A DNA stretch of 64,000 bases from Lacticaseibacillus saniviri JCM 17471 = DSM 24301 (GTDB taxonomy: Bacteria > Bacillota > Bacilli > Lactobacillales > Lactobacillaceae): positions 1 through 64,000 of the forward strand of contig NZ_BBBX01000005.1 of the NCBI RefSeq assembly GCF_001311785.1, read 5' to 3'. Positions within the stretch are counted from its first letter, which is position 1, and each line of letters starts with the position of its first letter. A program made the translations under genes and the position numbers. Of this stretch, positions 6,809-15,699 are shown piece after piece. The notes under the pieces were generated by a model. It had not been told where the DNA came from and ran no database searches. It worked only from the letters and a program-made list of their open reading frames with translations.

Positions 6809-7693
6809 ATGTTCGGCATACGACTTAAAGAGCTTCGAACTAAGTATGGATATACGCAAGAGACGCTTGGCGAAAAACTCGGCGTGTCTGATAAAACAAT
6901 CGGGGCTTGGGAGCGAGGAACTCGCGAACCACCGATGAAATCAATTAAGTTTTTGGCTAACCTCTTTGATGTTTCTACTGATTACTTAATGGGCAATGCG
7001 GATAAACCTCACTATTATTCGTTAACTGATAAAGATCAACAAGACATCGACACCGAGCTTGAGAATATGCTAAACGGCGTGTCAGAAAACGGTGGCATCA
7101 ACTATTTTCAAAATGGTGCAAAACTTAGCGATCAAGATCGTGAGCTGCTTAAAGCCTCTATGAGACAGACTATTGCTCTTTCAAAAGAACTAGCAAAAAG
7201 AAATTCACACCAAAGAAATATCGAGGTAGTGAACAATAATCTGGAGGCATTGCTTATGACTAAAGCTCACGATGCAATAGCATCCGCTGACCACCTGATT
7301 CGGCAATTCAACTCGAGAGATCCGTTTGATATTGCTAAGCAATCAGGCATTTATATTGATTTCCAAGAATTAGGTACTGATATTTTGGGGTACAGTATGC
7401 ATTCGTATCGCATACCAACAATAGTGTTGAATCTTAAAAACGATGAGCTAACTAATTTGAGCATCTGTGGGCATGAACTCGGCCACTGTAAAATGCATAG
7501 CAGATTTGATACCAACTTTTTTAACCGGATGGGGTTGCGTCCTTCGGTTGGCAGCGTTGAGTATGAGGCAAATTGCTTTATGTTCGAACTTCTTTTTGGG
7601 AATCAAGAAATTTCACCGATGAACTACGGTGCAGTTCTTAGTGAGTATGGACTTCCTGGCTGGATGCATGAGTATTTCGACTTGATCAAATAA
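6809..7693 (+). CDS. Prophage repressor fused to ImmA/IrrE metallopeptidase
   Basis: 294 residues; ATG 6809 with AAGGAGGTTAC. Residues about 5-65 are an XRE helix-turn-helix (YTQETLGEKLGVSDKTIGAW). The C-terminal half carries ICGHELGHCKMHSRF, an HExxH zinc site, and a downstream EYEANCF Glu motif typical of the ImmA/IrrE (peptidase M78-like) family. In ICEBs1 the repressor ImmR and its protease ImmA are separate proteins; here both domains are in one chain. It is divergent from the Cro-like gene over the operator cluster, so it is the likely immunity repressor, with induction perhaps through self-cleavage rather than a LexA-like RecA response (inference). Confidence 0.8.
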   Translation: MFGIRLKELRTKYGYTQETLGEKLGVSDKTIGAWERGTREPPMKSIKFLANLFDVSTDYLMGNADKPHYYSLTDKDQQDIDTELENMLNGVSENGGINYFQNGAKLSDQDRELLKASMRQTIALSKELAKRNSHQRNIEVVNNNLEALLMTKAHDAIASADHLIRQFNSRDPFDIAKQSGIYIDFQELGTDILGYSMHSYRIPTIVLNLKNDELTNLSICGHELGHCKMHSRFDTNFFNRMGLRPSVGSVEYEANCFMFELLFGNQEISPMNYGAVLSEYGLPGWMHEYFDLIK

Positions 7694-7694
7694 A

Positions 7695-7726
7695 AAGCCC
7701 CTAACCTTTGGGCAGGTTGAGGGCGG
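7695..7726 (+). terminator. Hairpin after repressor gene
   Basis: GCCCCTAACC (7697-7706) pairs with GGTTGAGGGC (7715-7724), with one mismatch and one wobble. No strong T-run follows, so termination may be partial. A near copy of this hairpin lies before the secreted-protein gene (8317-8346). Confidence 0.45.
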
Positions 7727-7773
7727 GTGAAAATTATATCAAAAAATAATATCATACTTTGGAGGTATGTAAA

Positions 7774-8152
7774 GTGAAAGTTACAAAGTTAGTTGTCGGT
7801 ATTCTTATGATTGTTTTATCGGTTTTCATTTTTTCCAGTCAAGCATCGTTGGCTTGGGTAATAGCCTTAGTGAAAATGGCCAGGTCGGTGGTACCGCAGG
7901 CGTTTTGCTTTCGATCATGTTTTTGGTGTCTGGCATTGTTTATATTTCAACTCGTAAACAGGAAAAACTCGGTGGGGACATCGCATGCGCGATTATGCTA
8001 GCAATTGCTGCGCTTTTAGGCTTTGCAACGCCGGCATCTTCTCTGACTTAATCATTTGGTCATTCCTTGGGCTAATCGCAGGATTTGGTTTCTTGATTTG
8101 GCACGTAGTTGCTAACAAAAAAGAAAATAAAAATAAAGTAGAAAGCAAATAA
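7774..8152 (+). CDS. Small phage membrane protein; two apparent frameshifts
   Basis: GTG start at 7774 after TTTGGAGG. Adding one T in the run at 7829-7834 and one A at about 8027 joins three reading frames into a 126-residue protein. It has four hydrophobic segments: VGILMIVLSVFIFF near the N-terminus, GTAGVLLSIMFLVSGIVYI, ACAIMLAIAALLGFA and LIIWSFLGLIAGFGFLIW, then a Lys-rich tail. Similar small membrane proteins sit near the repressor in many Lactobacillus prophages. A superinfection-related role is a guess from location. No enzymatic motif. Confidence 0.6.
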
Positions 8153-8316
8153 GTCCTATCCCTCTCCAGCGGCGAACGTGTGCAAGCCACGTTGAGGGCG
8201 TTGCTCCCTCCCGGGGCTTTTATTTCATCATCTTGCATCAAATTATTCAAAGCAACCCCTGATACAATAGAGTCTATATAACTTCATTTTAAAAAAATAA
8301 CGTTTCAAAAGTAAAA

Positions 8317-8346
8317 ATCCCCTAACCGTTGGGCCGGCTAAGGGAT
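8317..8346 (+). terminator. Hairpin upstream of secreted-protein gene
   Basis: ATCCCCTAACCG (8317-8328) pairs imperfectly with CGGCTAAGGGAT (8335-8346). Sequence and position relative to the following ribosome site mirror the hairpin at 7697-7724. It may terminate transcription from the membrane protein gene or act in the leader of the next gene. Confidence 0.4.
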
Positions 8347-8394
8347 CATAGATAAGTACAAAAAAATTATATCATATTTTGGAGGATATTTTAT

Positions 8395-9665
8395 ATGAAA
8401 AAGTTGACTAGTGGGATTCTTGTTAGTGCTGCATTATTAGCGGTATCAGCACCTATGGTTACAAACGCAACAACTGTCCTAGCCGATACAAGTACTTCAG
8501 AAGCAACCATGGTTACCGTCACCATTACGAATATAGATACAAAAGGTAACATTCTTTCCTCACAACAACATCAGGTTAAGCAGGGCAGTAACGTTGACGC
8601 TTATCCATTTGGGGAGATATCTATACCGGATCGATTAAGCCAGGTACTTATGGCCCTGTTGTTTCAGCTAATCAGACATACAAAAAGGTTCAAAGCGGAC
8701 AAGTACTAAAATTTGTCTTCGGAAAGAAACTGAATGCTCAGTTCATTTATGTAGATACTCAGGGTAATGAAATTAAGAAAGATGTCACAGGCAAAGAAGT
8801 CAAACCAGTTAATGCCACTGAGTTTGAGACAAATATCATCTCTAATCTAACTCCACCAGAGGGCTATACTTTTGCTAGTCGCACTGCTCAACACGATCTA
8901 TCACAACCCGCAAACTTACCGCGTGGATTCTTCACAGGAATTACAACTGAAGGTCCTTTCAAAGTTGCTCTTGTGAAACTTCTGACAGTCCCTATTACTT
9001 ACAAAAATCTTAATGGCAAGGTTCTTGGCACCCAAAATCTTCAAATTCCAATTAATGAAAGCATTAATACTGCACAGAGCGGATATCTTCAAATGCCAAA
9101 TAACACTATTGCTGTTGCAGCTAGTCAACAACCCAATGGTAAGTATCCTTATGATTATGTATTTAAAGATGAATCACCTGTGACATTTACGGTTGTTAAT
9201 ATTGGGTATGACGATTTTGACGGTGTTGCAACTGTGGCAAGTGAAACAGCTAGTCTGTTCAGCGATAAATACTTAACCAAGTCTCTCAATCGTAAGTTGA
9301 ACAAAGGAACCTCATGGCATGTTTATGGTGTTCAGCGCACAGGTACTACTGACATGGCTTACGACTTGGGCGGTAGTCAATGGATTAGTGCTCGCGATGT
9401 CTTAATTGCCGGCACAAACCAACCCGCTCAACCCAGCAACACAGCAAAGGAAACCCCAATGAGTGGCGTGTTCACTGTCAAAGTACCAAAACATCCTACT
9501 TGGTCCACTGTTCTTTGGGATAAAGACGGAAAGTCAACTGGTCGTTTCTTAAAAACAAACAGCAGCTGGAAGATTCTAGCCAAGAAAACAATTAAACGGA
9601 AAAACTTTCTACCGTTAGGTAATCAAAATCAATGGGTTGATGCCTCTTACGGTACTGTCAAATAA
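8395..9665 (+). CDS. Secreted prophage protein with SLAP-like C-terminal repeats; one apparent frameshift
   Basis: ATG 8395 (TTTGGAGGATA upstream). Adding one G at about 8628 joins the frames into 423 residues. The signal peptide is MKKLTSGILVSAALLAVSAP with a cleavage region near TVLADT (about residue 31). The middle contains repeated beta-rich modules (VTVTITNIDTKGNILSSQQH; NAQFIYVDTQGNEI; VPITYKNLNGKVLGTQNLQI) like MucBP-type surface repeats. The last about 150 residues contain two SLAP-like units (TASLFSDKYLTKSLNRKLNK...SQWISARDVLI and the C-terminal NQWVDASYGTVK). It sits between the repressor and integrase, the usual place for lysogenic-conversion genes. Likely released or wall-associated; ligand unknown. 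Confidence 0.65.
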
Positions 9666-9674
9666 TTAATACAC

Positions 9675-9699
9675 AAAGCCCCTACTTTGGGGCTTTTAT
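9675..9699 (+). terminator. Rho-independent terminator after secreted-protein gene
   Basis: AAAGCCCC (9675-9682), six-base loop, GGGGCTTTT then ATTT. Perfect short stem with a T-rich tail. Confidence 0.75.
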
Positions 9700-9763
9700 T
9701 TCACACATAAAAAGAACATATGTTTGCATTTCAGCTATTTAAAATTCAGAAAGAGGAATAATC

Positions 9764-10959
9764 ATGGCCTCAATCAAAAAATATAAGTTAAAATCTGGAA
9801 TTGAAAAATGGTATTTCCAAGTTTTCGCTGGAAAGAATCCTAAGACCGGGAAAAAGAACATCATCATGCGCCGCGGATTCAATAGCGAAGAAGAAGCTAG
9901 GAAAGAAGCCATTATCCTTGAAAGCGAGGTTATCCGCGGTACTGCCTCTGTAGTTGGCCGACAAATTAAAATAGCACAGTACTTAAACGATTGGATCACC
10001 AAGTACAAGAAGAACGTCAAGGAAGGCACAATGATCATCTATCGCTACAATCTCAAAAAGTATATTATTCCTCAAATTGGCGAATTCATCTTGTCGAAAT
10101 ATACGCTGCGTGAGCATCAAGATTTTATTGATAGCCTACTTGATCAAGGGTTATCTATAAATACAGTAAAGCTCATCAACGGGACCGTGAGCAATGCGAT
10201 GAAAAAGCAATCGCTATTGGTTACATTGAGCGAAATCCAACAACTGGCGTCGAATTCAACCAATCATCGAAGTATAACGATCAGAAGAAGCTACATTTCT
10301 GGAATAAGGACCAAATTGATACCTTCATTGCAACCGCCCAAAAGGAGCGTGAGCCTATGTGGCTCCCCTTCTTTTTGATCATGATCGATGAAGGACTCCG
10401 AATTGGCGAAGTTATGGCCTTGCAGTGGTCAGATATTAGCTTCGAGTCCAATACCATCAGTATTAACAAAACACGCATCTATCGCGCCGAAAAAGGCGAA
10501 AACGTGGACAAAGTACTAGTGGATCGTCCTAAGACCCCTTCATCAATTCGCGAAGTTATCATGACAGCTCGTGTATCCACCTTACTCAAGCAACTTTACC
10601 AGATTGAATTCAGCGAGAATGATGTGACAGTGTTACTCACATCCACACAAAATAATGATGGTATGGTCTTTGTCTATACTACAAGCGAGGCAAAGCGAGG
10701 ACAGCCCGTGAAAGCTCGTGGCGCTTCTTCGGCGTTCGTCCGTATTGTGAAACGATCCGGGCTCCCTCATATCAGAATTCACGATTTAAGGCACACTCAT
10801 GCAGTGCTGATGCGTGAATCAGGATTGAGCCTTGATGACATCAAAGACGATCTAGGACACAAAAATGTCGCCACCACCGAAATCTATGCGGAAATATCAC
10901 CGACCAAGAAAAGCTCGAACCACCAAAAGTTTGAACGCTACTTAAATAATGAGCATTAA
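9764..10959 (+). CDS. int: Prophage tyrosine integrase; one apparent frameshift
   Basis: ATG 9764 after AGAGGAATAATC. Restoring one A in the five-A run at 10202-10206 gives 398 residues, the normal length of phage integrases. The N-terminus has an arm-type DNA-binding region (KLKSGIEKWYFQVFAGKNPK), then a core-binding SAM-like domain. Catalytic residues are visible: Arg in DEGLRIGEVMALQW, His-x-x-Arg in HDLRHTHAVLM, and the nucleophilic Tyr in TTEIYAEIS. It is the outermost prophage gene and points toward the 3' end of pgi. A functional enzyme is likely if the break is a sequencing error. Confidence 0.85.
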
Positions 10960-11055
10960 AAAAAGACCTCAAACCTGATTATTTTAAGCTCCAATGAATG
11001 TCTAGTCATTCATAAGTCATTCACGGGAGTTTATATATCAGATGAGAGGTCTTTT
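10960..11055. other. Nested inverted repeats between int and pgi (terminator; candidate attachment region)
   Basis: AAAAAGACCTC at 10960-10970 pairs with GAGGTCTTTTC at 11045-11055. Inside are further pairs: CTGAT/ATCAG, CTCC/GGAG and ATGAATG/CATTCAT, plus a direct repeat TCATTCA. The outer arms with A and T runs act as a bidirectional terminator for the converging int and pgi. As the chromosome-phage junction, it should contain or border attL/attR, but the other prophage end is outside the window, so no core can be defined. Confidence 0.5.
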
Positions 11056-11090
11056 CTTATTTAACCTAAGAAACGCTCAAAGCCTTGATA

Positions 11091-12431
11091 TTACAAGCGT
11101 GCGTTTAATTCCTTAGTCATTTCTTCATAGCCAGGGCGGCCAAGAAGTGCGAACATGTTCTTCTTGTAGGCTTCAACACCTGGTTGGTCAAATGGGTTAA
11201 TCCCGTTCAAGTAACCAGAGATGGCAACAGCTGCTTCAAAGAAGTAGATCATGTAGCCTAATGTGTAAGCGTCTTGTTGAGGAATCGAAACAGTCATCAC
11301 AGGAACACCGCCGTCGGTATGTGCGAGCACAACACCTTCGTAGGCCTTGCGGTTAACTTCAGCCATAGAACGGCCTTCAAGGTAGCCTAAGCCATCCAAG
11401 TTGCCTTCTTCAGCAGGAATCTTCAAGTCGTGAGTAGGATTTTCAACCCAGACAACAGTTTCCATTAAGTTACGCAAACCTTCTTGGATGTATTGACCTA
11501 AACTGTGTAAGTCAGTACTGAAGTTAGCACTTGATGGGTAGATACCCTTTTGGTCCTTACCTTCAGATTCACCCATGAGTTGCTTCCACCATTCGCCAAG
11601 GTATTGCAAAGTTGGTTCGTAGTTTTCAAGCAATTCAGTCGTGTAGCCCTTCCGGTAAAGGATGTTCCGGTAAGCAGCATATTGATAAGCTTCGTTCTTA
11701 GACAGGTCATCACTGCTGTATTCCTTAGCAGCGTCGCCCAGGCCCTTCATCATGTCGTCGATGTTACCACCGGCAACAGCAATTGGTAACAAACCAACAG
11801 CAGACATCACGGAGTAACGGCCACCCAAGTCATCAGGCACAACAAATTCTGCATAGCCTTCTGCATCGGCTTCGGTCTTCAAAGCACCCTTAGCGCGATC
11901 AGTTGTTGCGTAGATACGCTTCTTAGCTTCGTCTTTACCATATTTTTCGATTAACTTCGCCTTCAAAATCCGGAATGCGATAGAAGGTTCTGTTGTTGTC
12001 CCAGACTTAGAAATCACGTTGATGGAGAAGTCGCGATCGCCGATGATTTCAAGTAAGTCTGATAAATAAGAACTGGAGATGGAGTTCCCTGCAAAGTAAA
12101 CTTCAGGCAGCTTCAAATTAGGATCTGCGTTACGGAAGGTGTGTGACAAAAAGTCGATTGCCATCCGGGCACCTAAGTATGAACCACCAATCCCAATTGC
12201 AACAAAGACTTCGGAATCGCTTTGGATTTGCTTTGCAGCTTCCTTGATGCGAGCGAATTCGTCCTTGTCATAATTAACGGGTAAGTCTAAGAACCCGCGG
12301 AAGTCACTCCCTGCGCCTGTACCATTACGTAATTCTTGGTCAGCAGCAGTTACGAGCGCTTGCATTTGACCTAATTCGTTGTCATGAACGAATTGGCCAA
12401 GCTTTGATGAATCAAATTTAATATGAGCCAT
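11091..12431 (-). CDS. pgi: Glucose-6-phosphate isomerase
   Basis: 446 residues, the normal length for Firmicute Pgi. It interconverts glucose 6-phosphate and fructose 6-phosphate in the cytoplasm. Family signatures are present: [28 protein letters not shown] and LLENYEP. ATG 12431 has AGGAGGAACGC upstream. The frame is intact, in contrast to many neighbours. Its 3' end faces the prophage integrase. Integration into or beside pgi 3' ends has, as far as I recall, been described for some casei-group phages, which fits this junction. Fructose 6-phosphate also feeds GlmS, encoded later in the window. Confidence 0.97.
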   Translation of the reverse strand: MAHIKFDSSKLGQFVHDNELGQMQALVTAADQELRNGTGAGSDFRGFLDLPVNYDKDEFARIKEAAKQIQSDSEVFVAIGIGGSYLGARMAIDFLSHTFRNADPNLKLPEVYFAGNSISSSYLSDLLEIIGDRDFSINVISKSGTTTEPSIAFRILKAKLIEKYGKDEAKKRIYATTDRAKGALKTEADAEGYAEFVVPDDLGGRYSVMSAVGLLPIAVAGGNIDDMMKGLGDAAKEYSSDDLSKNEAYQYAAYRNILYRKGYTTELLENYEPTLQYLGEWWKQLMGESEGKDQKGIYPSSANFSTDLHSLGQYIQEGLRNLMETVVWVENPTHDLKIPAEEGNLDGLGYLEGRSMAEVNRKAYEGVVLAHTDGGVPVMTVSIPQQDAYTLGYMIYFFEAAVAISGYLNGINPFDQPGVEAYKKNMFALLGRPGYEEMTKELNARL

Positions 12432-12530
12432 GTTTTGCGTTCCTCCTAGTTTTCAAATCAATTTTCACTTTAAGCGCTATCCTGCAAAAAGCAAGTCTTT
12501 CTTATAGAGTTAGCTCAATTTTAAGCAAAG

Positions 12531-12574
12531 AAAAAGCAGGTCGAGAAGCGTGCATTGCGCCACGCCCGACCTGC
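12531..12574 (-). terminator. Terminator of the glcU-like gene
   Basis: GCAGGTCG (12536-12543) pairs with CGACCTGC (12567-12574), with an inner GCGTG pairing. On the minus strand it is followed by TTTTTC. Confidence 0.75.
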
Positions 12575-12589
12575 TGATTTGAGGAACAA

Positions 12590-13439
12590 TTATTTCATAA
12601 TCCCGAGCACAATCCCACCTAAGATAACAAAGATACTCCCCCAGGTGACATAGCGCATTTCTTTCTTGGTCTTCTTTTCGCCCAATAAGAAAATGGAACC
12701 GAATGTGGAGATGACAATCCCCATTTGGGACATGGAAAAGGCAATGGCCAAACCAACTGAACTAGTGGCTAACAACATGAACACATTCCCTGTGCCCCAC
12801 AGCAAACCAGTCAAGGTATTCTTCACGGTTTCCTTGCTTAACGCATTCTTACCGATAGAGAACAGGCTGGCCCCGATAACCATCCCAATACTTTGTGCAG
12901 AACGGTTGCTAAGGCATCCAAGTTCCCCGCCTTAAAGACAATCGTGTAGCCGGCATAACCAGCTGTTGAGATCAGTAAGGTTCGAATCCCCTTACCAACA
13001 GAATTCTCGCCACTCACTTGATCGGACTTTTCCTTGCGAGAAGTCAAAGTGGAACCAAGAATCAAGAAGAACAATGCTAGTAAACCTAAGCCAACCGTGC
13101 TCCCTGTTTTCCATTCTGAGAATAACAGCGCGCCCGCTAAGGTGTTCGCAACTAACTGCATCCCCGTTGACATAGGAACAGTCATGGAAACACCCATGTA
13201 TTTCATCGCTTGGAACTGTTGGCTCTGGCCTAAGCTCCAGAACAGGCCGGACAAAATACCGAGTAACCAAACCTTGGTATCCATAACAGGTTGCGCAACT
13301 AACCATGTCCCGATACCGAAGACCAGGCGCCGAATGTCATCCCTAATGTCTGTTGATAAGCATTACCGCCTAACTTACCACTCACTAAACCAATTGATCC
13401 CCAAGCCAAGGCTGGAATCAGTGCTAAAATAATCCCCAT
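12590..13439 (-). CDS. glcU: Glucose uptake protein, GRP/GlcU family; two apparent frameshifts
   Basis: ATG 13439 after AGAGGAAC. Adding one base near 13327 and one near 12902 gives 283 residues with about ten hydrophobic segments. Family-like stretches include the start MGIILALIPALAWGSIG, FWSLGQSQQFQAMKYMGVSM and SVGLAIAFSMSQMGIVISTF. GRP/GlcU proteins are proton-linked, non-PTS sugar transporters whose substrate is then phosphorylated by glucokinase. Position next to pgi and lacD fits sugar entry to glycolysis. Substrate could also be ribose or another monosaccharide (RbsU-like). Confidence 0.75.
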
Positions 13440-13839
13440 GATGTTCCTCTTTCTCTATAAGATTGATTTAAATTGCAGATGTAATTAATACAGAAAACAA
13501 GTCTATCGTGATTTCGTTTTCAACGCAAGCCCTATTTAGCGGTATTGTCATAATGAAAACGCATCCAGGAAACCGGTTCCCTTTCTGACAAGTTTTCAAA
13601 AATTTTCAATTAGTCTAGACCACTTAGAATATTCTCATTTTAGAACATTGTGGGCTATTTTATGAGTAAATAATGAGAACTAAAATAACATTCTTGTCCA
13701 TTTATATGCCCGTCTCATTGCGTTGAAATCGATTGCGTGGCCGATTATTTTCTCTTGGTCAAATGCCGATTGACCAAAGTTGCATTGGTCGCAACCATCT
13801 TGTACAATGCGGGTATCAAATGATCTGGAGGGATCCTTT
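13440..13839. other. 400-bp divergent intergenic region, glcU / lacD
   Basis: No gene is visible. The lacD-proximal end holds a promoter with a palindrome (see next entry). Further left, around 13625-13700, AT-rich sequence carries opposed copies of a CATTTTAG-like element (TCTCATTTTAG and CTAAAATAACATTCT) that could be an operator for the leftward gene, and a near-palindrome GGAAACCGGTTCCC lies at about 13569. These are by-eye repeats without a known regulator. Confidence 0.4.
13755..13808 (+). promoter_or_regulatory. lacD promoter with TTGGTCAA palindrome
   Basis: -35 TTGCAT (13780-13785), 17 bp, -10 TACAAT (13803-13808). Immediately upstream is a perfect inverted repeat TTGGTCAA-N7-TTGACCAA (13755-13777), and another TTGGTC half-site lies at 13785-13790 overlapping the -35. 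The sites are placed to let a dimeric regulator control lacD. Confidence 0.6.
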
Positions 13840-14902
13840 ATGACAAAAAAGCAAATGTCTCGTGGTAAGTTCGACCGGCTTCAAAAGCTCTCTAATGATA
13901 ACGGTATTATCGCAGCCCTCGCTATTGACCAACGCGGTTCAATGAAACGGATTATGCGCGCTGCCGCAGAAAAAGCAGGCAAGACCTATAGTCTCGACAT
14001 GGTCTATGAATTCAAGGAATTAGTCGCACAAGAGCTCACCAAGTACGCATCTGGTCTGTTGATCGATGAAGAACTCGGATTCAAAGGCATGAAGTCGATG
14101 GATAAAAGCGCTGGCTTGATTCTTTCCTATGAAAAGACCGGCTATGACGCTGATGAAGAAGGTCGCTTCCCTGAATTGCTGCCTAACGAAAGTATGCAAC
14201 GCTTAGTGGACAAGGGCGCCGACGCTGCCAAGGTGCTGATCTATTACAACCCTGATGACAAGCCAGAAATCAATGACGTCAAGCACGCCTTTGTTGAACG
14301 GTTGGGTTACGAAGCACTCGCAGCGGATCTCCCATTATTTGTTGAATTAGTCAGTTATACCGATGCTATCCCAGATCAAAAGAGTCGCGAATACGCGATT
14401 GCAAAGCCTGAACTCGTCTTAAACGGGATGAAGGAATTCTCTAAGGCCAAGTACAACATCGATGTGATTAAGGCAGAAATCCCCGTCAACTGGGACTTTG
14501 TCGAAGGTTACGCTAAAGACGGTGTTGATCCTGCCTATTCTCAAGATGAAGTTGCCAAGATTTTTGATGGCATGAATTCTGAAATCGATCGCCCATTCAT
14601 CTATCTCTCAGCTGGTGTGCCCGCTGAAACCTTCCGTGATGAATTGATTTTTGCTGGTAAGTCTGGCAATCAATACAACGGGATTCTCGGCGGCCGTGCC
14701 ACCTGGTTGAACGGTGTTGAAGTTTACGCGCAAGGTGGCCGAGAAGCCCTCATCGAATGGCTGGACACTGTGGGTAAGCAAAAACGTTGAAGAACTCAAT
14801 GCCATTTTGAACCGGTATGCAAAGCCTTGGTACAGCTGGTATGGTGGTCTCGACAACATCGACGTTACGACCAAAAACTTAAAATTTAAATCAATCACAT
14901 AA
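13840..14902 (+). CDS. lacD: Tagatose 1,6-bisphosphate aldolase; one apparent frameshift
   Basis: ATG 13840 (CTGGAGGGATCC upstream). Removing one A from the five-A run at 14780-14784 extends the protein from 316 to 353 residues and restores the family-like end WYGGLDNIDVTTKN. LacD is a class I aldolase splitting tagatose 1,6-bisphosphate to DHAP and glyceraldehyde 3-phosphate, and often also uses fructose 1,6-bisphosphate. Conserved stretches: AALAIDQRGSMKRIM, LLIDEELGFKGMKSMD and IKAEIPVNWDF. No other lac or tag genes adjoin, so it may serve as a general FBP/TBP aldolase beside pgi and glcU. Confidence 0.88.
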
Positions 14903-14949
14903 ATAGCGCTTGTGAGGCAGATCTTGTCTGCTCACAGGCGCTATTTTTT
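14901..14949. terminator. Bidirectional terminator, lacD / vanZ-like
   Basis: AAATAGCGC..TGTGAG pairs with CTCACAGGCGCTATTT, with T-runs on both strands. The two genes converge on it. Confidence 0.85.
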
Positions 14950-15549
14950 AACGATTAAATGGGTCACGCGATACAGCAACCACCCCACCAAGGCTCCCAG
15001 TGTGTTGAAGATGACGTCATCGATATCCGCAATCCCGCTGATTAACAGGAACTGCATGGTCTCAATGCCAAGTGACAAGACGATCCCCCAGAACACCACG
15101 GCAAGCCCAGATCGCCGGTGTTGACTGATCCACGGTAAGCCAAAGCCAAACGGCACAAACCAACCGATGTTGCCTAACGATTGATACCAGAAATCGAATT
15201 GGCTCCGCCCAGCCGATAGCTTGATTGTTTCGATGAACGGCTGCGTATTGATGGCAGATAGCGGTCGATCAAAGTAAAAATGAAGCTGCCAAGGATAATA
15301 GGCATGCCGAAAGACAGTCAGCGCGAGTAGCAAGATGATATAACCCGAAAAAATTGCGACCTTCACTTCTTGTTGCCACCGCGTTTTTTGTGTTAAGGCG
15401 TTATAGACTAGCCGAATACCCAAAAACAACAGTAAATATAGAATGGTTTTATCCAATGAATACATCACGAGTCGAATCAGTGGGAAGTGATTGATGCGTT
15501 CTGAAAAATGTGCGACAACCCACTGGTACAGCGGACCTAAAAATATCAT
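14941..15549 (-). CDS. VanZ-family membrane protein
   Basis: 202 residues with five hydrophobic segments (about residues 31-52, 64-84, 125-142, 147-167 and a final one). The VanZ-like core is visible: NIGWFVPFGFGLPWI, LGIETMQFLL and the acidic DIDDVIFNTLGALVG. VanZ relatives are linked to teicoplanin resistance or envelope functions, but most are uncharacterised. It is divergent from the LTA-synthase-like gene, hinting at an envelope role. A second VanZ-like gene is at 33783. Confidence 0.75.
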   Translation of the reverse strand: MIFLGPLYQWVVAHFSERINHFPLIRLVMYSLDKTILYLLLFLGIRLVYNALTQKTRWQQEVKVAIFSGYIILLLALTVFRHAYYPWQLHFYFDRPLSAINTQPFIETIKLSAGRSQFDFWYQSLGNIGWFVPFGFGLPWISQHRRSGLAVVFWGIVLSLGIETMQFLLISGIADIDDVIFNTLGALVGWLLYRVTHLIVKK

Positions 15550-15699
15550 TTGCTTGCCTCCGATGTTCCTATTGTAGCAAATTTTCTTTCGGTCACCCCG
15601 ATTTTGGGTTTCCTTTGAAAATTCTTACCCTTTGAAAAGTTGCCCGATTGGACAGCTTACGAGTACAATAACAAAGATACAAGGAAAGGAGGCGACACT

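Noticed and set aside
8150-8250. Minus-strand 85-codon ORF from 7993 to 8250
   Set aside because: Opposite the frame-shifted membrane protein and a hairpin region; composition unlike a coding sequence.
7774-9665. CRISPR or tandem repeat array in the prophage
   Set aside because: Only two leader copies are seen; no regular spacer-repeat structure.
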